Assembly (NCBI GenBank): GCA_910575665.1
Contig: CAJTFB010000009.1
Location: 1 to 64,000, forward strand
Direction: 5' to 3'
Source of the DNA: Eubacteriaceae bacterium
GTDB lineage: Bacteria > Bacillota > Clostridia > Lachnospirales > Lachnospiraceae
DNA: 64,000 nt
Each line of letters begins with the position of its first letter. Position 1 is the first letter of the stretch. The position numbers and the translations under genes were made by a program. The notes under the pieces are model-generated. The model ran no database searches and was not told the origin of the DNA. It saw only the letters and a program-made list of their open reading frames with translations. Below, one piece after another: positions 17,604-26,309 of this stretch.

Positions 17604-18473
17604 ATGAAACACTACAAAAAAGTTATTCAGTGGTTTATAGACAAATTTAGTGAAAACACCCTGTCAATTCATTCTGCTCATGTTGTGTTCTTTGTTATGG
17701 TCTCCTTTTTTCCTTTTGTCATGTTTTTTTTCACACTTTTAAAATACACCCCGTTATCAGAAGAAAATATGGTCCGGATGCTGCAGGCTGTTATACCTGG
17801 GAATCTGAATACGATTTTCTCCCGCTGGATCAATGAAGCGTATCATCAGGCTTCTGGTACGCTGCTGTCCATCACGGTGATCACAACGCTTTGGTCCGGT
17901 TCCAAGGGATTTATGGGGATCACCTACGGACTGGATAAGATCTACGGTGTAAAAAATCAGAGGAACTGGTTTCTTAAACGTGTTTCCTCCCTATTATACA
18001 CGCTTTCCTTTGCATTGATCCTGTTGATCTCGCTGATCGTACTTGTATATGGAAACAAAATACTACTTGCCATAGATTCCTATTTCTCCATCGAGACGCC
18101 TTTATTTATCGGCATCTTTTCTCTGAGATCCATTCTCGGATTTGCCATATTTTTCCTATTCTTCCTACTACTTTATTCCTTTATCCCGGATCGCAGGCCA
18201 AAGATCAAGGAAGAGATCCCTGGCGCCCTGTTTACTTCGGTGCTTTGGATGCTGTTCAGCTACCTCTTTTCAATCTATGTGGATTATTTTACCAACTTCT
18301 CTTCTGTCTATGGCAGCCTAACCTACATCGTACTTATTATGCTCTGGCTCTATGTATGTATGGATATATTATTTACCGGTGCCCTGATCAACCGCTTTCT
18401 TGCCGAGGGCAATGTCTTTTTTATCAAAAGGGAAAAGAGGAAACATCATCTTACCTCCGTTCCATCAAAATAG
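17604..18473 (+). CDS. YihY/virulence factor BrkB family membrane protein
   Basis: A 289-residue integral membrane protein with about six hydrophobic segments. Family features are the N-terminal AHVVFFVMVSFFPFVMFFFTL, the TTLWSGSKGFMGITYGLDKIYG block and the C-terminal GSLTYIVLIMLWLYVCMDILFTGALIN. The family was once mis-called RNase BN; its function is not established. The ATG has GTGGAGGTTATCAT upstream. Its 3' end overlaps the convergent SpoIID/LytB gene by 28 bp, so the two transcripts are antisense to each other at their ends. Confidence 0.93.
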   Translation: MKHYKKVIQWFIDKFSENTLSIHSAHVVFFVMVSFFPFVMFFFTLLKYTPLSEENMVRMLQAVIPGNLNTIFSRWINEAYHQASGTLLSITVITTLWSGSKGFMGITYGLDKIYGVKNQRNWFLKRVSSLLYTLSFALILLISLIVLVYGNKILLAIDSYFSIETPLFIGIFSLRSILGFAIFFLFFLLLYSFIPDRRPKIKEEIPGALFTSVLWMLFSYLFSIYVDYFTNFSSVYGSLTYIVLIMLWLYVCMDILFTGALINRFLAEGNVFFIKREKRKHHLTSVPSK

Positions 18474-20266
18474 TAACCTAATATATCGGTATAGCTCTTA
18501 CCCATCTGCGCCAGTTCGTTGGCTCCAGTCTGGCTCATTCCGGTTCCATGACCAAAACCACCGCCCCGGAAATCATAAGAGCTTCCGTTTTTATTCATGA
18601 CAAAGAAACCACTGGGAAGCATATTCATACCGGATACGCGCTTTCCATCGTTCTTTTTCACAATGGCATTTTCATGAAATACAAGCATCCGGATGTTGTA
18701 CTCGGAATACACCCGTACCGTCGCCTCTGTCCCCACGATGACCGCCATATATACAACACCGCCGCTCTTTCTCGTTTTGATCTTGATCTTTTTGAGTTTG
18801 CCGATACCATTAATCTGCTGAGGCACATAGGTTCCGTCCGGCTGCCGGACCTGTATCTTTTCTCCTGCCGCCTGACACCTCTCACCGATCTTTGTATTGA
18901 TATTGTTTTCAATGTCCCCCAGAGAAATGGTGGTACTCCAGCGGTACCAGGACTGGGACTTATCCAGAACATTTCTGTCCTGATCCAAAAATTTGCGGAA
19001 GAGGTCTTCATTTCCAAAAGTACCAGAGACCAGCTTTGCCCGTTCTTTTTTATCCCCTTCCTGACTGTCCGGTTCCTGCAGCCTGCCAGTCAGATAAGGA
19101 AGCTCCGTTCCGCTAAAATCTACATCTTTCGCCGAGGTTGTTGCCCCACAGGAAGTTGAAAAGAAATAGGTAGAAGCAATCTTATCCTTATAATATACCT
19201 TTTGTCCTTTCGTGGCGTCCACCGCCTGGTTGCAGCGCTCATCCTCGCGGGTGTTATTGTATACCTGATAGGATACACTGTCATCTACATGGGCGCCCAT
19301 CTCTTTGAGACGGTTGTTCTTGACATGTCTCGCCGCATAGCTTCTGGCGCAGACCGCCTGGGCCTTCAATGCCTCTGGATGGTACTCTGCCGGCATCTCG
19401 CTGGGAATCACTCCATACAGGTATTCTTCCAGTGACAGTTCATTGATGATATGAAGTCCGTCTCCCGCCTTAACGATCTCTAACTCTCCCCGGTAGATCG
19501 GCGCCTCCTTCCCTCGTTTGAGGCTGGACAGCTCAATGCGCCCTCCCTCCTCACAGGTTACGTTGACCCGCTTCTCCTTCATACCGGCCGCAGTGATCTC
19601 ATAGGTTTCACCGGGCTGGTATTCCCTCTGGGTCTTCCCTTCTCGTACGTATATTTTTTTTGTTCCCCTCAATTTCGCCGAAGCATGTTCATAACCGCTG
19701 AAATTTTCTGTTTTCAGGATCACCCGGATCTTCTGCGGTTTCTGTGTCTCGCTACTCTCCTCTTCTTCTTCTGTATCCCCCCGGAACAAAACGCTGCAAA
19801 TCTTTCCTTCCGCCACCACAAATTCCGCATCCGTCTGCCCGATATAGAGATTATCCCTGGAGCAGCTGGAGATCCCATCTTTCACCGCATACCACCTGCA
19901 GTTTTCTTCCTCTGGAAGTGTGCCATAATCCGCCACATCCACCGAACCGCTCTCCACTGCCAGCACCTTTCCCCGGATGATCTCCGGCTTACAGACGAGG
20001 CTTTCTACCTCCCCCTCCCGGATGCATACATCGGCGATGCCCTGGTATTCCTGATCCTGGAAATCTCCTTTTACTTTATAATCTGCCTCACCTTCCTTCG
20101 AGTACAGGTGAAGCTCATCTCCCTTTTCTTTTACTACATAGGCGTTCTTTATATCTTTGGCAGACGCAATGTCCCGTCCATCTCTCCAGGACTGATACAG
20201 CCACATTCCGGCTGTGGAGAGAAGTATGATAGCAAAGACTATAAATATGGAACCAGTTCTCTTCAA
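18446..20266 (-). CDS. SpoIID/LytB domain protein
   Basis: A 606-residue protein if the TTG at 20264-20266 is the start, which has AAGGGGGGC eight bases upstream; no ATG in the frame has a site. One membrane segment lies near the N-terminus (SIFIVFAIILLSTAGMWLY). The last ~350 residues hold the SpoIID/LytB domain: SLEEYLYGVIPSEMPAEY, ALKAQAVCARSYAARH, FFSTSCGATTSA, and the C-terminal FGHGTGMSQTGANELA. SpoIID is a lytic transglycosylase that cuts denuded peptidoglycan during engulfment. This longer, standalone relative probably acts on the wall outside the membrane, in sporulation or cell separation. The N-terminal ~240 residues are unique beta-rich sequence. Confidence 0.9.
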   Translation of the reverse strand: MKRTGSIFIVFAIILLSTAGMWLYQSWRDGRDIASAKDIKNAYVVKEKGDELHLYSKEGEADYKVKGDFQDQEYQGIADVCIREGEVESLVCKPEIIRGKVLAVESGSVDVADYGTLPEEENCRWYAVKDGISSCSRDNLYIGQTDAEFVVAEGKICSVLFRGDTEEEEESSETQKPQKIRVILKTENFSGYEHASAKLRGTKKIYVREGKTQREYQPGETYEITAAGMKEKRVNVTCEEGGRIELSSLKRGKEAPIYRGELEIVKAGDGLHIINELSLEEYLYGVIPSEMPAEYHPEALKAQAVCARSYAARHVKNNRLKEMGAHVDDSVSYQVYNNTREDERCNQAVDATKGQKVYYKDKIASTYFFSTSCGATTSAKDVDFSGTELPYLTGRLQEPDSQEGDKKERAKLVSGTFGNEDLFRKFLDQDRNVLDKSQSWYRWSTTISLGDIENNINTKIGERCQAAGEKIQVRQPDGTYVPQQINGIGKLKKIKIKTRKSGGVVYMAVIVGTEATVRVYSEYNIRMLVFHENAIVKKNDGKRVSGMNMLPSGFFVMNKNGSSYDFRGGGFGHGTGMSQTGANELAQMGKSYTDILGYYFDGTEVR

Positions 20267-20338
20267 AAAAAAGCCCCCCTTACACAAGTCCAAAGTTTTT
20301 CACCTTAAAACTTATGCAAGACAGGCTGTAGGTATACC

Positions 20339-20380
20339 ATGGAAATCTTAGGAAGGCAGGGATTCTGCCAGGATTTCCAT
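20339..20380. other. long imperfect hairpin downstream of thiC
   Basis: ATGGAAATC (20339-20347) and GATTTCCAT (20372-20380) close an inner stem GGCAG/CTGCC. On the minus strand it lies just past the thiC stop codon but has no T-run; on the plus strand CCTTTTT follows nearby. It could end or protect the thiC mRNA. Confidence 0.45.
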
Positions 20381-20391
20381 GCTGGACCTTT

Positions 20392-21699
20392 TTAATCCTC
20401 CATTATGTCCACATCCTCCCCACGCAGGATCTTATTAATGTTACGTACTGCACACATCTTTCCGCACATGGTGCAGGTATCTTCTTTTTCCGGTTTGCTC
20501 TCTGCCCGGTACCGACGCGCTTTTTCCGGATCAATGGCAAGTTCAAATTGTCTCTCCCAGTCAAGCTCGCGGCGCGCTTCACTCATCTGGTAATCCCAGT
20601 CCTTCGCTCCCGGAATTCCCTTCGCCACATCCGCCGCATGAGCAGCGATGCGGGAAGCTATGATCCCTTCTTTTACATCCTCCACTGTCGGAAGACGAAG
20701 ATGTTCTGCCGGCGTCACATAGCAGAGGAAAGAAGCTCCATAGGTAGCTGCGATGGCCCCGCCAATGGCACTTGTGATATGGTCGTATCCTGGCGCCACA
20801 TCCGTAACAAGAGGTCCCAGCACGTAAAATGGCGCCCCTTTACAGACAGTCTGCTCGATCTCCATGTTGGCACGGATCTGGTTCAAAGGCATGTGCCCTG
20901 GTCCCTCGATCATTACCTGAACGTTGTGATCCCAAGCACGCTGTGTCAGCTCACCCAGCGCCACCAGTTCCGATATCTGGGAAATATCCCCTGCATCCTC
21001 GATGCTTCCCGGACGGCAGGCATCCCCTAGACTGATGGTCACATCATATTTCTCACAGATATCCAGAAGTTCATCGTATCTCTCATAAAATGGATTTTCA
21101 TTTCCCGTCAGCTCCATCCATGCAAAGATAATAGAACCGCCTCGGGAAACAATATTTGTATGGCGCAGATGCTGCTTGAAGCGGTCTGCTGTGGCACGGT
21201 TGATCCCACAGTGGATCGTCATGAAATCTACCCCGTCCTCTGCGTGCATCTTTACAACATCCATCCACTCGTCTGCTGTAATATCCTTCAATGCCTTGTT
21301 ATAATAAACCACCGCATCGTAGATCGGCACTGTCCCGATCACCGCCGGACACTCGTCGATCAGTTTTCTACGGAATTTCTTCGTATCCCCATAGGAACTC
21401 AGATCCATGATCGCCTCAGCACCCATATCCACAGCTGCCTTTACCTTCTGCATCTCCACATCTAGGTCCAGGCAGTCACGGCTTGTACCTAGATTTACAT
21501 TGATCTTTGTCTTCAATCTGTTTCCAATGCCATAGGGTTTGAGACATTTGTGATTCTTGTTTGCAGGGATCGCAACCTGTCCCTTGGCAACCAGCTCCAT
21601 CAAAACATCCTTGTCCATTCCTTCGTACTCACAGATGCCCTTCATCGCATCCGTAAAAATTCCTTTTCTCGCGGCATCCATCTGCGTTGTATAATTCAT
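20392..21699 (-). CDS. thiC: phosphomethylpyrimidine synthase ThiC
   Basis: A 435-residue radical-SAM enzyme that turns aminoimidazole ribotide into HMP-phosphate, the pyrimidine half of thiamin. Conserved blocks: [70 protein letters not shown]. The 4Fe-4S cluster motif near the C-terminus reads CTMCGKMC (CX2CX3C), one residue shorter than the E. coli CX2CX4C. This is the short form without the N-terminal extension of proteobacterial ThiC. The start at 21697-21699 has GGAGG nine bases upstream. I found no TPP riboswitch signature in the ~240-bp leader; instead there are stacked palindromes (21746-21810). Confidence 0.96.
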   Translation of the reverse strand: MNYTTQMDAARKGIFTDAMKGICEYEGMDKDVLMELVAKGQVAIPANKNHKCLKPYGIGNRLKTKINVNLGTSRDCLDLDVEMQKVKAAVDMGAEAIMDLSSYGDTKKFRRKLIDECPAVIGTVPIYDAVVYYNKALKDITADEWMDVVKMHAEDGVDFMTIHCGINRATADRFKQHLRHTNIVSRGGSIIFAWMELTGNENPFYERYDELLDICEKYDVTISLGDACRPGSIEDAGDISQISELVALGELTQRAWDHNVQVMIEGPGHMPLNQIRANMEIEQTVCKGAPFYVLGPLVTDVAPGYDHITSAIGGAIAATYGASFLCYVTPAEHLRLPTVEDVKEGIIASRIAAHAADVAKGIPGAKDWDYQMSEARRELDWERQFELAIDPEKARRYRAESKPEKEDTCTMCGKMCAVRNINKILRGEDVDIMED

Positions 21700-21745
21700 C
21701 AATACAATCCTCCATTTACTCCCGGTATCGTTTACTCTAAATTTT

Positions 21746-21810
21746 TGTGCATGCTTTTTGCACATCCCGAGTTTTGCAAAAACTCGCTAATAAGTTCTTT
21801 AGAACTTATT
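21746..21810 (-). repeat. structured leader element, copy 3 (upstream of thiC)
   Basis: Three stacked palindromes in the thiC leader: AATAAGTTCTTTAGAACTTATT (21789-21810), CGAGTTTTGCAAAAACTCG (21768-21786) and TGTGCATGCTTTTTGCACA (21746-21764). The last holds the same CAAAAAGC core (minus strand) as the elements before ileS and the dinJ-like gene. Confidence 0.5.
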
Positions 21811-21948
21811 TTAACTCGCCAGAGTTTATTCTATATCTCGAAATACTAACCAATATTATATGCAATTACAAATGATTATGCAAGCCTTTTTTCCGACCAT
21901 GCAGGGTTCTGCACTGGCAGCCTTTTGTTTATCATAGATAGAAAACGA

Positions 21949-22278
21949 TTAAATTTCTTTTATTTCATCAAGCTGCTTTCTTACATCTCTACCGCCATAA
22001 ATTATGCGGACGATATTCACAGTCTTCAGCTCTTCCTTTGGCAGATATAATACGATATAATTATCTACAGGAAAAACACGTAGTCCTTTTGACCGCCACG
22101 GTTTCTCTTCATAGATTCTATACATCATCGGCATTTCAACAAGTGAATTTATTGATTGCATTATTCTATTCACTTGATTCTTTGCAGTATCAGGCACGAG
22201 CAACTCAAATGCAATGTACTCATATACCGTTTTTAAATCATCAAGTGCTTGTGCTGAATACTTTATTTTCCAACTCAT
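21949..22278 (-). CDS. RelE/ParE-family toxin
   Basis: A 109-residue protein with the RelE/ParE fold pattern: KIKYSAQALDDLKTVYEYI at the start, a central RIYEEKPWRSKGLRVFPVDNYIVLY strand region and the end VNIVRIIYGGRDVRKQL. Such toxins cleave mRNA at the ribosome (RelE/YafQ) or poison gyrase (ParE); the sequence alone does not decide. Its ATG overlaps the stop of the upstream antitoxin gene by 4 bp (ATGA), a standard toxin-antitoxin arrangement. Confidence 0.9.
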   Translation of the reverse strand: MSWKIKYSAQALDDLKTVYEYIAFELLVPDTAKNQVNRIMQSINSLVEMPMMYRIYEEKPWRSKGLRVFPVDNYIVLYLPKEELKTVNIVRIIYGGRDVRKQLDEIKEI

Positions 22279-22580
22279 ATACCATAAGACCTATGCATTT
22301 CTTTCAATACTTCTTCGGCCGAATAGACTCTGCCATTTTCTATATCGTCCACTCCTTTTGCAATTTCAACATCAAGCTGTTCCTTGGTAAGTTTTCCTAT
22401 TTCAAGTGTTCTTTTTGCTGGAAGTTTCATCTCAAAAGGAATCCCTCTCTGAATAACCACCTGCCTCAAAAACATACTTACAGCACTCGACATAGGTATT
22501 CCAAGCTGATTCAGCACGCTTTCAGCTTGTTCTTTAATTTCAGGTTCTACCCTTGCGAATATATTTGATGTTTTTCCCAT
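22275..22580 (-). CDS. DinJ/RelB-family antitoxin
   Basis: A 101-residue protein with a ribbon-helix-helix N-terminus (IFARVEPEIKEQAESVLNQL) and GIPMSSAVSMFLRQVV, typical of RelB/DinJ antitoxins that bind the operator and wrap the toxin with their C-terminal half. The start is placed at the ATG 22578-22580 preceded by ATGAGGATTAAT. It is translationally coupled to the toxin. The leader holds a structured element shared with ileS and thiC. Confidence 0.9.
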   Translation of the reverse strand: MGKTSNIFARVEPEIKEQAESVLNQLGIPMSSAVSMFLRQVVIQRGIPFEMKLPAKRTLEIGKLTKEQLDVEIAKGVDDIENGRVYSAEEVLKEMHRSYGI

Positions 22581-22595
22581 ATTAATCCTCATTTC

Positions 22596-22679
22596 TGCGC
22601 TGCTTTTTGCGCATAAAGCATCTTTGTGTCAAGCAGCGCGCAGACACAAATTGCCGTGTGAAAAATTTATTTTTCACAC
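22596..22679 (-). repeat. structured leader element, copy 2 (upstream of the dinJ-like gene)
   Basis: On the minus strand: the palindrome at 22656-22679 (GTGTGAAAAAT, centre, ATTTTTCACAC), then arms GCGCTGCTT...AAGCAGCGC that span the core TTTATGCGCAAAAAGC, ending a few bases before the RBS. The layout is the same as in the copy before ileS (13468-13544). Confidence 0.6.
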
Positions 22680-22739
22680 TATCGCCTCCTGCTTTTATTA
22701 TAAGCAAACTGCATGCTAATTGCAAGCAAATAGTATATT

Positions 22740-23186
22740 TTAGTTTTTCCTTCCCCGGAACAACGTTTTCAAACAATGAACCATCTTCGAAAGCATGGGA
22801 CGCAACGGCCGGAGCCACAGCCAGAGACAGCTGTACATCCGGTACAGCCGGTTCTCGACAGATATGGTTCTGCCATCGCGGATCACCGTCGTAACCTTTC
22901 CCTTGATCTGGGTTATCCTGATGGGTCCCTCCACCTGTTTCTGGTTGTCACCTACCATAAAAAAATCATCCCCGCGCCGGTGGCAGATACGATGAAGGAC
23001 GAGGATACTGCCCTCCCGCCGGAACAATACAATGTCCCCCCTGCGAAGCCCACAAGGATCTTCCCGTTCGATGACTACCTCATCCCGGCCCGGCACCAGC
23101 AGGGGATACATGCTGTAGCCCTGCGGCTTGACACGAATCCGATTCCCTTCCTCTAATAACTGCTCCAGATCAAGTCCGATGTTCAT
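22740..23186 (-). CDS. S26/S24-type signal peptidase-like protein
   Basis: A 148-residue protein. The catalytic serine box is GYSMYPLL (S-M-x-P) at about residues 28-35, and the second box is VLHRICH, giving a Ser-His dyad as in SipW/eukaryotic-type signal peptidases rather than the Ser-Lys of E. coli. FMVGDNQKQVEGPI is the conserved 'GD N' block. There is no clear N-terminal anchor; hydrophobic residues near the C-terminus (LYRMYSCLWLWLRPL) may attach it to the membrane. The start at 23184-23186 has GGGAGGGAGAGAT. It is divergent from the PqqD-HPr-kinase gene and shares a palindromic promoter region with it, so it probably matures a peptide handled by those genes. Confidence 0.85.
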   Translation of the reverse strand: MNIGLDLEQLLEEGNRIRVKPQGYSMYPLLVPGRDEVVIEREDPCGLRRGDIVLFRREGSILVLHRICHRRGDDFFMVGDNQKQVEGPIRITQIKGKVTTVIRDGRTISVENRLYRMYSCLWLWLRPLRPMLSKMVHCLKTLFRGRKN

Positions 23187-23248
23187 ATCTCTCCCTCCCT
23201 TGCCATAGTGCGGCGGCGCCAAAGAATTTTCCTGGATTGTTTCGGTCT

Positions 23249-23281
23249 ATTATAGCATTTTCTCATAAAGAATGCTATAAT
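23249..23281. promoter_or_regulatory. palindromic divergent promoter
   Basis: ATTATAGCATT (23249-23259) and AATGCTATAAT (23271-23281) are perfect 11-bp arms around an 11-bp centre. Each arm holds an extended -10 (TGCTATAAT), one reading right to the kinase gene and one reading left to the signal peptidase gene. A symmetric binding site or a mirrored promoter pair. Confidence 0.7.
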
Positions 23282-23309
23282 AAAATCAATTGTTTAAGGG
23301 AGGTTTTCC

Positions 23310-24473
23310 ATGAAACGAACCGACGGTTTTCTACTTAAAAAAATAAATCAGGTCCCCTATCTCCTTCCTGTGGGACAGCGGATCGCCGAACAGCGCAGGG
23401 GAATGAAATTAAATGAAACCGGAGAACAGATCTGGAATCTTATTCCCTTCGCAGAGGACCGAAATGAGCTGCTGGCGCTTTTAACAGATTATTATGAAAT
23501 TCCCCTGGAAAATAAAGATATGCTGAAAAAGGATATGGACTCCTTCCTAGACCAGCTGGCCGCCTGGGGAATGCTGGAAGAACCTCCCCTAGCCCCGCCA
23601 AGTTCTGGAGCCGATATGAAGATCGGAGGACTAGCCCTTCATATTTCTGCCCCGAAAAAACTGATACCCTCAGAATTCCTCCCCTTTTGTAACGGTGAAG
23701 CCCGGTCCCCCGACATGACCATCGAAATCCTTCCCTCCACCGGCCTGTCCACCGCCTCTTCCGGCGGACTGCTTCGGATTCAGTCAGAGGATCTTCTGGT
23801 CTGCGAACAGGAACAGGAATACCGGATCCTGTTCCCCCAGTCGCCGCAGCTACAGGAGTGCATACTGCAAAAAGACGGAACGTTTGCTCGCTTTTATGTG
23901 ATTCCTCCATACCGGGAACCTCTTCTGTCGGATCTGTTCCACGCCATCCGGCTAGTATTCCTGTACATGGCAGGAAAACATGGACGGCTGGCCATTCATT
24001 CCGCCTCCCTATACTATAGAGAGCGGGCGTGGCTCTTTGCCGCCCCGTCGGGCACCGGCAAATCCACACACACAAACCTATGGAACCAATATTTTCACAC
24101 GCCGGTATTAAACGGGGATTTGAACCTGATTTCCTGTGAGAATGAAACTCCCATGATACACGGGATTCCCTGGTGCGGGACCTCTGGCATCTCCGATGCC
24201 TCTTCCTATCCACTGGGCGGGATCGTTCTTCTCAAACAATCACCCACAAACCTGTGCTGGGACCCAGCAGAGGACGAACAGACACTTCTGGTCCTGCAGC
24301 GGAGTATCTCCCCTGCTTGGACAGAGGAGATGTTAGATGAGAACCTTCGCATCGCTGCGGCAATCACAAGCTCCTGCTATGTCACCCGTTTATTGTGTAA
24401 CAGGGAACGGGAGGCCGCGAAGTACATGAAGGCCTGCATCGATGACCATCTGCGTCAGATTGGTGATATTTAA
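23310..24473 (+). CDS. PqqD domain fused to an HPr-kinase-like domain
   Basis: A 387-residue protein. Residues about 1-95 are PqqD-like (LNETGEQIWNLI is the hallmark), the domain that binds leader peptides in peptide-maturation systems. Residues about 110-385 are HPr kinase/PEP-carboxykinase-like, with the P-loop AAPSGTGKSTHTNLW and GIPWCGTSGI. Kinases of this kind phosphorylate lasso-peptide precursors in Firmicutes (paeninodin-type PadeK). A fused PqqD gives the kinase its own recognition module. The RBS is AAGGGAGGTTTTCC. The ABC exporter gene starts 27 bp downstream, so they form an operon. No asparagine-synthetase-like cyclase or B2 protease is nearby, so this is not a normal lasso cluster. 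Confidence 0.88.
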   Translation: MKRTDGFLLKKINQVPYLLPVGQRIAEQRRGMKLNETGEQIWNLIPFAEDRNELLALLTDYYEIPLENKDMLKKDMDSFLDQLAAWGMLEEPPLAPPSSGADMKIGGLALHISAPKKLIPSEFLPFCNGEARSPDMTIEILPSTGLSTASSGGLLRIQSEDLLVCEQEQEYRILFPQSPQLQECILQKDGTFARFYVIPPYREPLLSDLFHAIRLVFLYMAGKHGRLAIHSASLYYRERAWLFAAPSGTGKSTHTNLWNQYFHTPVLNGDLNLISCENETPMIHGIPWCGTSGISDASSYPLGGIVLLKQSPTNLCWDPAEDEQTLLVLQRSISPAWTEEMLDENLRIAAAITSSCYVTRLLCNREREAAKYMKACIDDHLRQIGDI

Positions 24474-24500
24474 AACATTCGATATAGAATGGAGATTATT

Positions 24501-26261
24501 ATGCTTGATACTCTGAAACATTTGAGAAAGCGAATCCGGGAGGGAATCCTCACAGATATGCTTGCTCAGACAAAATGGATCTACCAGTATGCCAGACGTT
24601 ACTGGCTGGCGATCGTATTTTATACCCTGATCGGACTCACTGGAACCGTTGTTTCCCTAGGAAGCAGTCTGGTTTCTAAAGATCTGATCGATATCATCAC
24701 CGGACACCAGACCGGTGAGCTGCTAAAGGCTTTTTGCGCCATGATCGGCCTGGCGCTGGGTGGTACTGTGATGAACCAGTTTTCCAGCTACATCTCCAAC
24801 TGGATCAGTATAAGGGTGGATAACGAGATCAAAGCCGATATGTTTTCTAAAATGCTGGTGACGGACTGGGAATCCATCTCCACCTACCATACTGGAGACC
24901 TGCTGACCCGCTGGAATTCCGATGCCTCCAATATCTCCAATGGCATCCTGAACTGGATTCCCAGCCTGATCATTAATACTTTTAAATTTATCAGTGCCTT
25001 TGCCATCGTCATCTACTACGATGCTTCTTTTGCTGTGTTTTCTTTTATTGGCATTCCCGTGACACTGCTTATGTCCCGGACACTGATGAAACGGATGATC
25101 CACAACAACCAGAAAAGCGCCGCCTTAAATGCCCGCATGTCGGGTTTTCATCAGGAAGCCTTTTCCAATATACAAACCATAAAGGCCTTTGACCTGATCC
25201 CGGTCTATATCAAATATTTAAAAAGTCTTCAGACAGAGTATCTGTCCATGCGGCTGGATTTCCAGAAGATGTCTATGATCTCCTCCATCCTCATGTCCAT
25301 TGTCGGTCTTATCGTCAGCTACAGTTCCTATGGCTGGGGAATTTACCGGGTCTGGGACGGCGTCATCAGCTATGGGACCATGACCATGTTCCTCTCCCTG
25401 TCCGGCACATTGACTGGTACTTTGAATGCCCTGATCGGTCTGGTTCCAAATGCCATCAGTCTGACCACCTCTGCTGGCCGTCTGATGGACATTCTGGATA
25501 TGCCAAAGGAGGATTTTAGTCAGGACGACGCCGTTCTCGCCTTTTACGAACGCCACCGAGAGCAGGGAATCCGCCTGGAGGTATCTCATATCTCCTATTT
25601 TTATCAAGCGGGGACAAAAGTATTTGAAAATGCCAGTCTCCACGCCTGCCCCCATGAGATCATTGCTCTAGTAGGCCCCTCCGGGGAGGGAAAAACCACC
25701 ATGCTCCGTCTGATCCTGGCACTGCTGACTCCCCAGGAGGGTTCCATAACACTACAGAGCTCAAGTCCGGGAACCACGGAATCCCTCTTATTATCCCCCT
25801 CCTGCCGCAAACTCTTTTCCTACGTTCCCCAGGGAAATACTATGTTTTCCGGCACGATCGCAGAAAATATGAGAAATGTCAAACCCGACGCCTCTGACGA
25901 GGAGATCATCCATGCCCTGAAGATGGCATGCGCATGGAAATTTGTGTCTGCTCTGCCAGAGGGCATCCACAGTAAAATCAAGGAACGGGGCGGGGGATTT
26001 TCAGAAGGCCAGGCCCAGCGTCTCTCCATCGCCAGGGCGCTGCTACGCAAGTCAGCCTTTCTGCTTCTGGATGAAGCCACCTCTGCTCTGGATATCGAGG
26101 TAGAGCGCCAGATCCTGCAGCACATTCAGGAGGACCGCTACCCAAGAACCTGTATCGTCACCACGCACCGGCAGGCTGTCCTCAAGATCTGCAGCCGCAT
26201 ATACCAGATTCAGGACAAACAGTGCATTCAAATAGAAAAAGAAGAACTCCAGAATCAGTAA
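24501..26261 (+). CDS. ABC exporter, fused membrane and ATPase domains
   Basis: A 586-residue half transporter: about six membrane segments in residues 30-310, then the ATPase with Walker A GPSGEGKTT, Q-loop region FSYVPQGNTMFSGTI, signature SEGQAQRLSIARALL and Walker B AFLLLDEATSALD. The signature motif is SEGQ rather than the usual SGGQ. It has no N-terminal C39 peptidase, so any leader would be removed elsewhere, for example by the S26 peptidase gene nearby. The start is the ATG at 24501 with GGAG six bases upstream; the ATG 12 bp earlier overlaps that site. Co-transcribed with the PqqD-kinase gene. Confidence 0.93.
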   Translation: MLDTLKHLRKRIREGILTDMLAQTKWIYQYARRYWLAIVFYTLIGLTGTVVSLGSSLVSKDLIDIITGHQTGELLKAFCAMIGLALGGTVMNQFSSYISNWISIRVDNEIKADMFSKMLVTDWESISTYHTGDLLTRWNSDASNISNGILNWIPSLIINTFKFISAFAIVIYYDASFAVFSFIGIPVTLLMSRTLMKRMIHNNQKSAALNARMSGFHQEAFSNIQTIKAFDLIPVYIKYLKSLQTEYLSMRLDFQKMSMISSILMSIVGLIVSYSSYGWGIYRVWDGVISYGTMTMFLSLSGTLTGTLNALIGLVPNAISLTTSAGRLMDILDMPKEDFSQDDAVLAFYERHREQGIRLEVSHISYFYQAGTKVFENASLHACPHEIIALVGPSGEGKTTMLRLILALLTPQEGSITLQSSSPGTTESLLLSPSCRKLFSYVPQGNTMFSGTIAENMRNVKPDASDEEIIHALKMACAWKFVSALPEGIHSKIKERGGGFSEGQAQRLSIARALLRKSAFLLLDEATSALDIEVERQILQHIQEDRYPRTCIVTTHRQAVLKICSRIYQIQDKQCIQIEKEELQNQ

Positions 26262-26309
26262 GAAACCCATTGTACCAGCCTGATTGATACCAAAGCTAGC
26301 TCGACCGTA

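Noticed and set aside
18446-18473. Error in the end of the YihY or SpoIID gene because of their overlap
   Set aside because: Both C-termini match their families (SpoIID end DILGYYFDGTEV), so the 28-bp convergent overlap is real.
21700-21948. TPP riboswitch expected upstream of thiC
   Set aside because: The conserved CUGAGA and ACCUGAUCUGGAUAAUGCCAGCG-type blocks are not present on the minus strand; only palindromes are seen.
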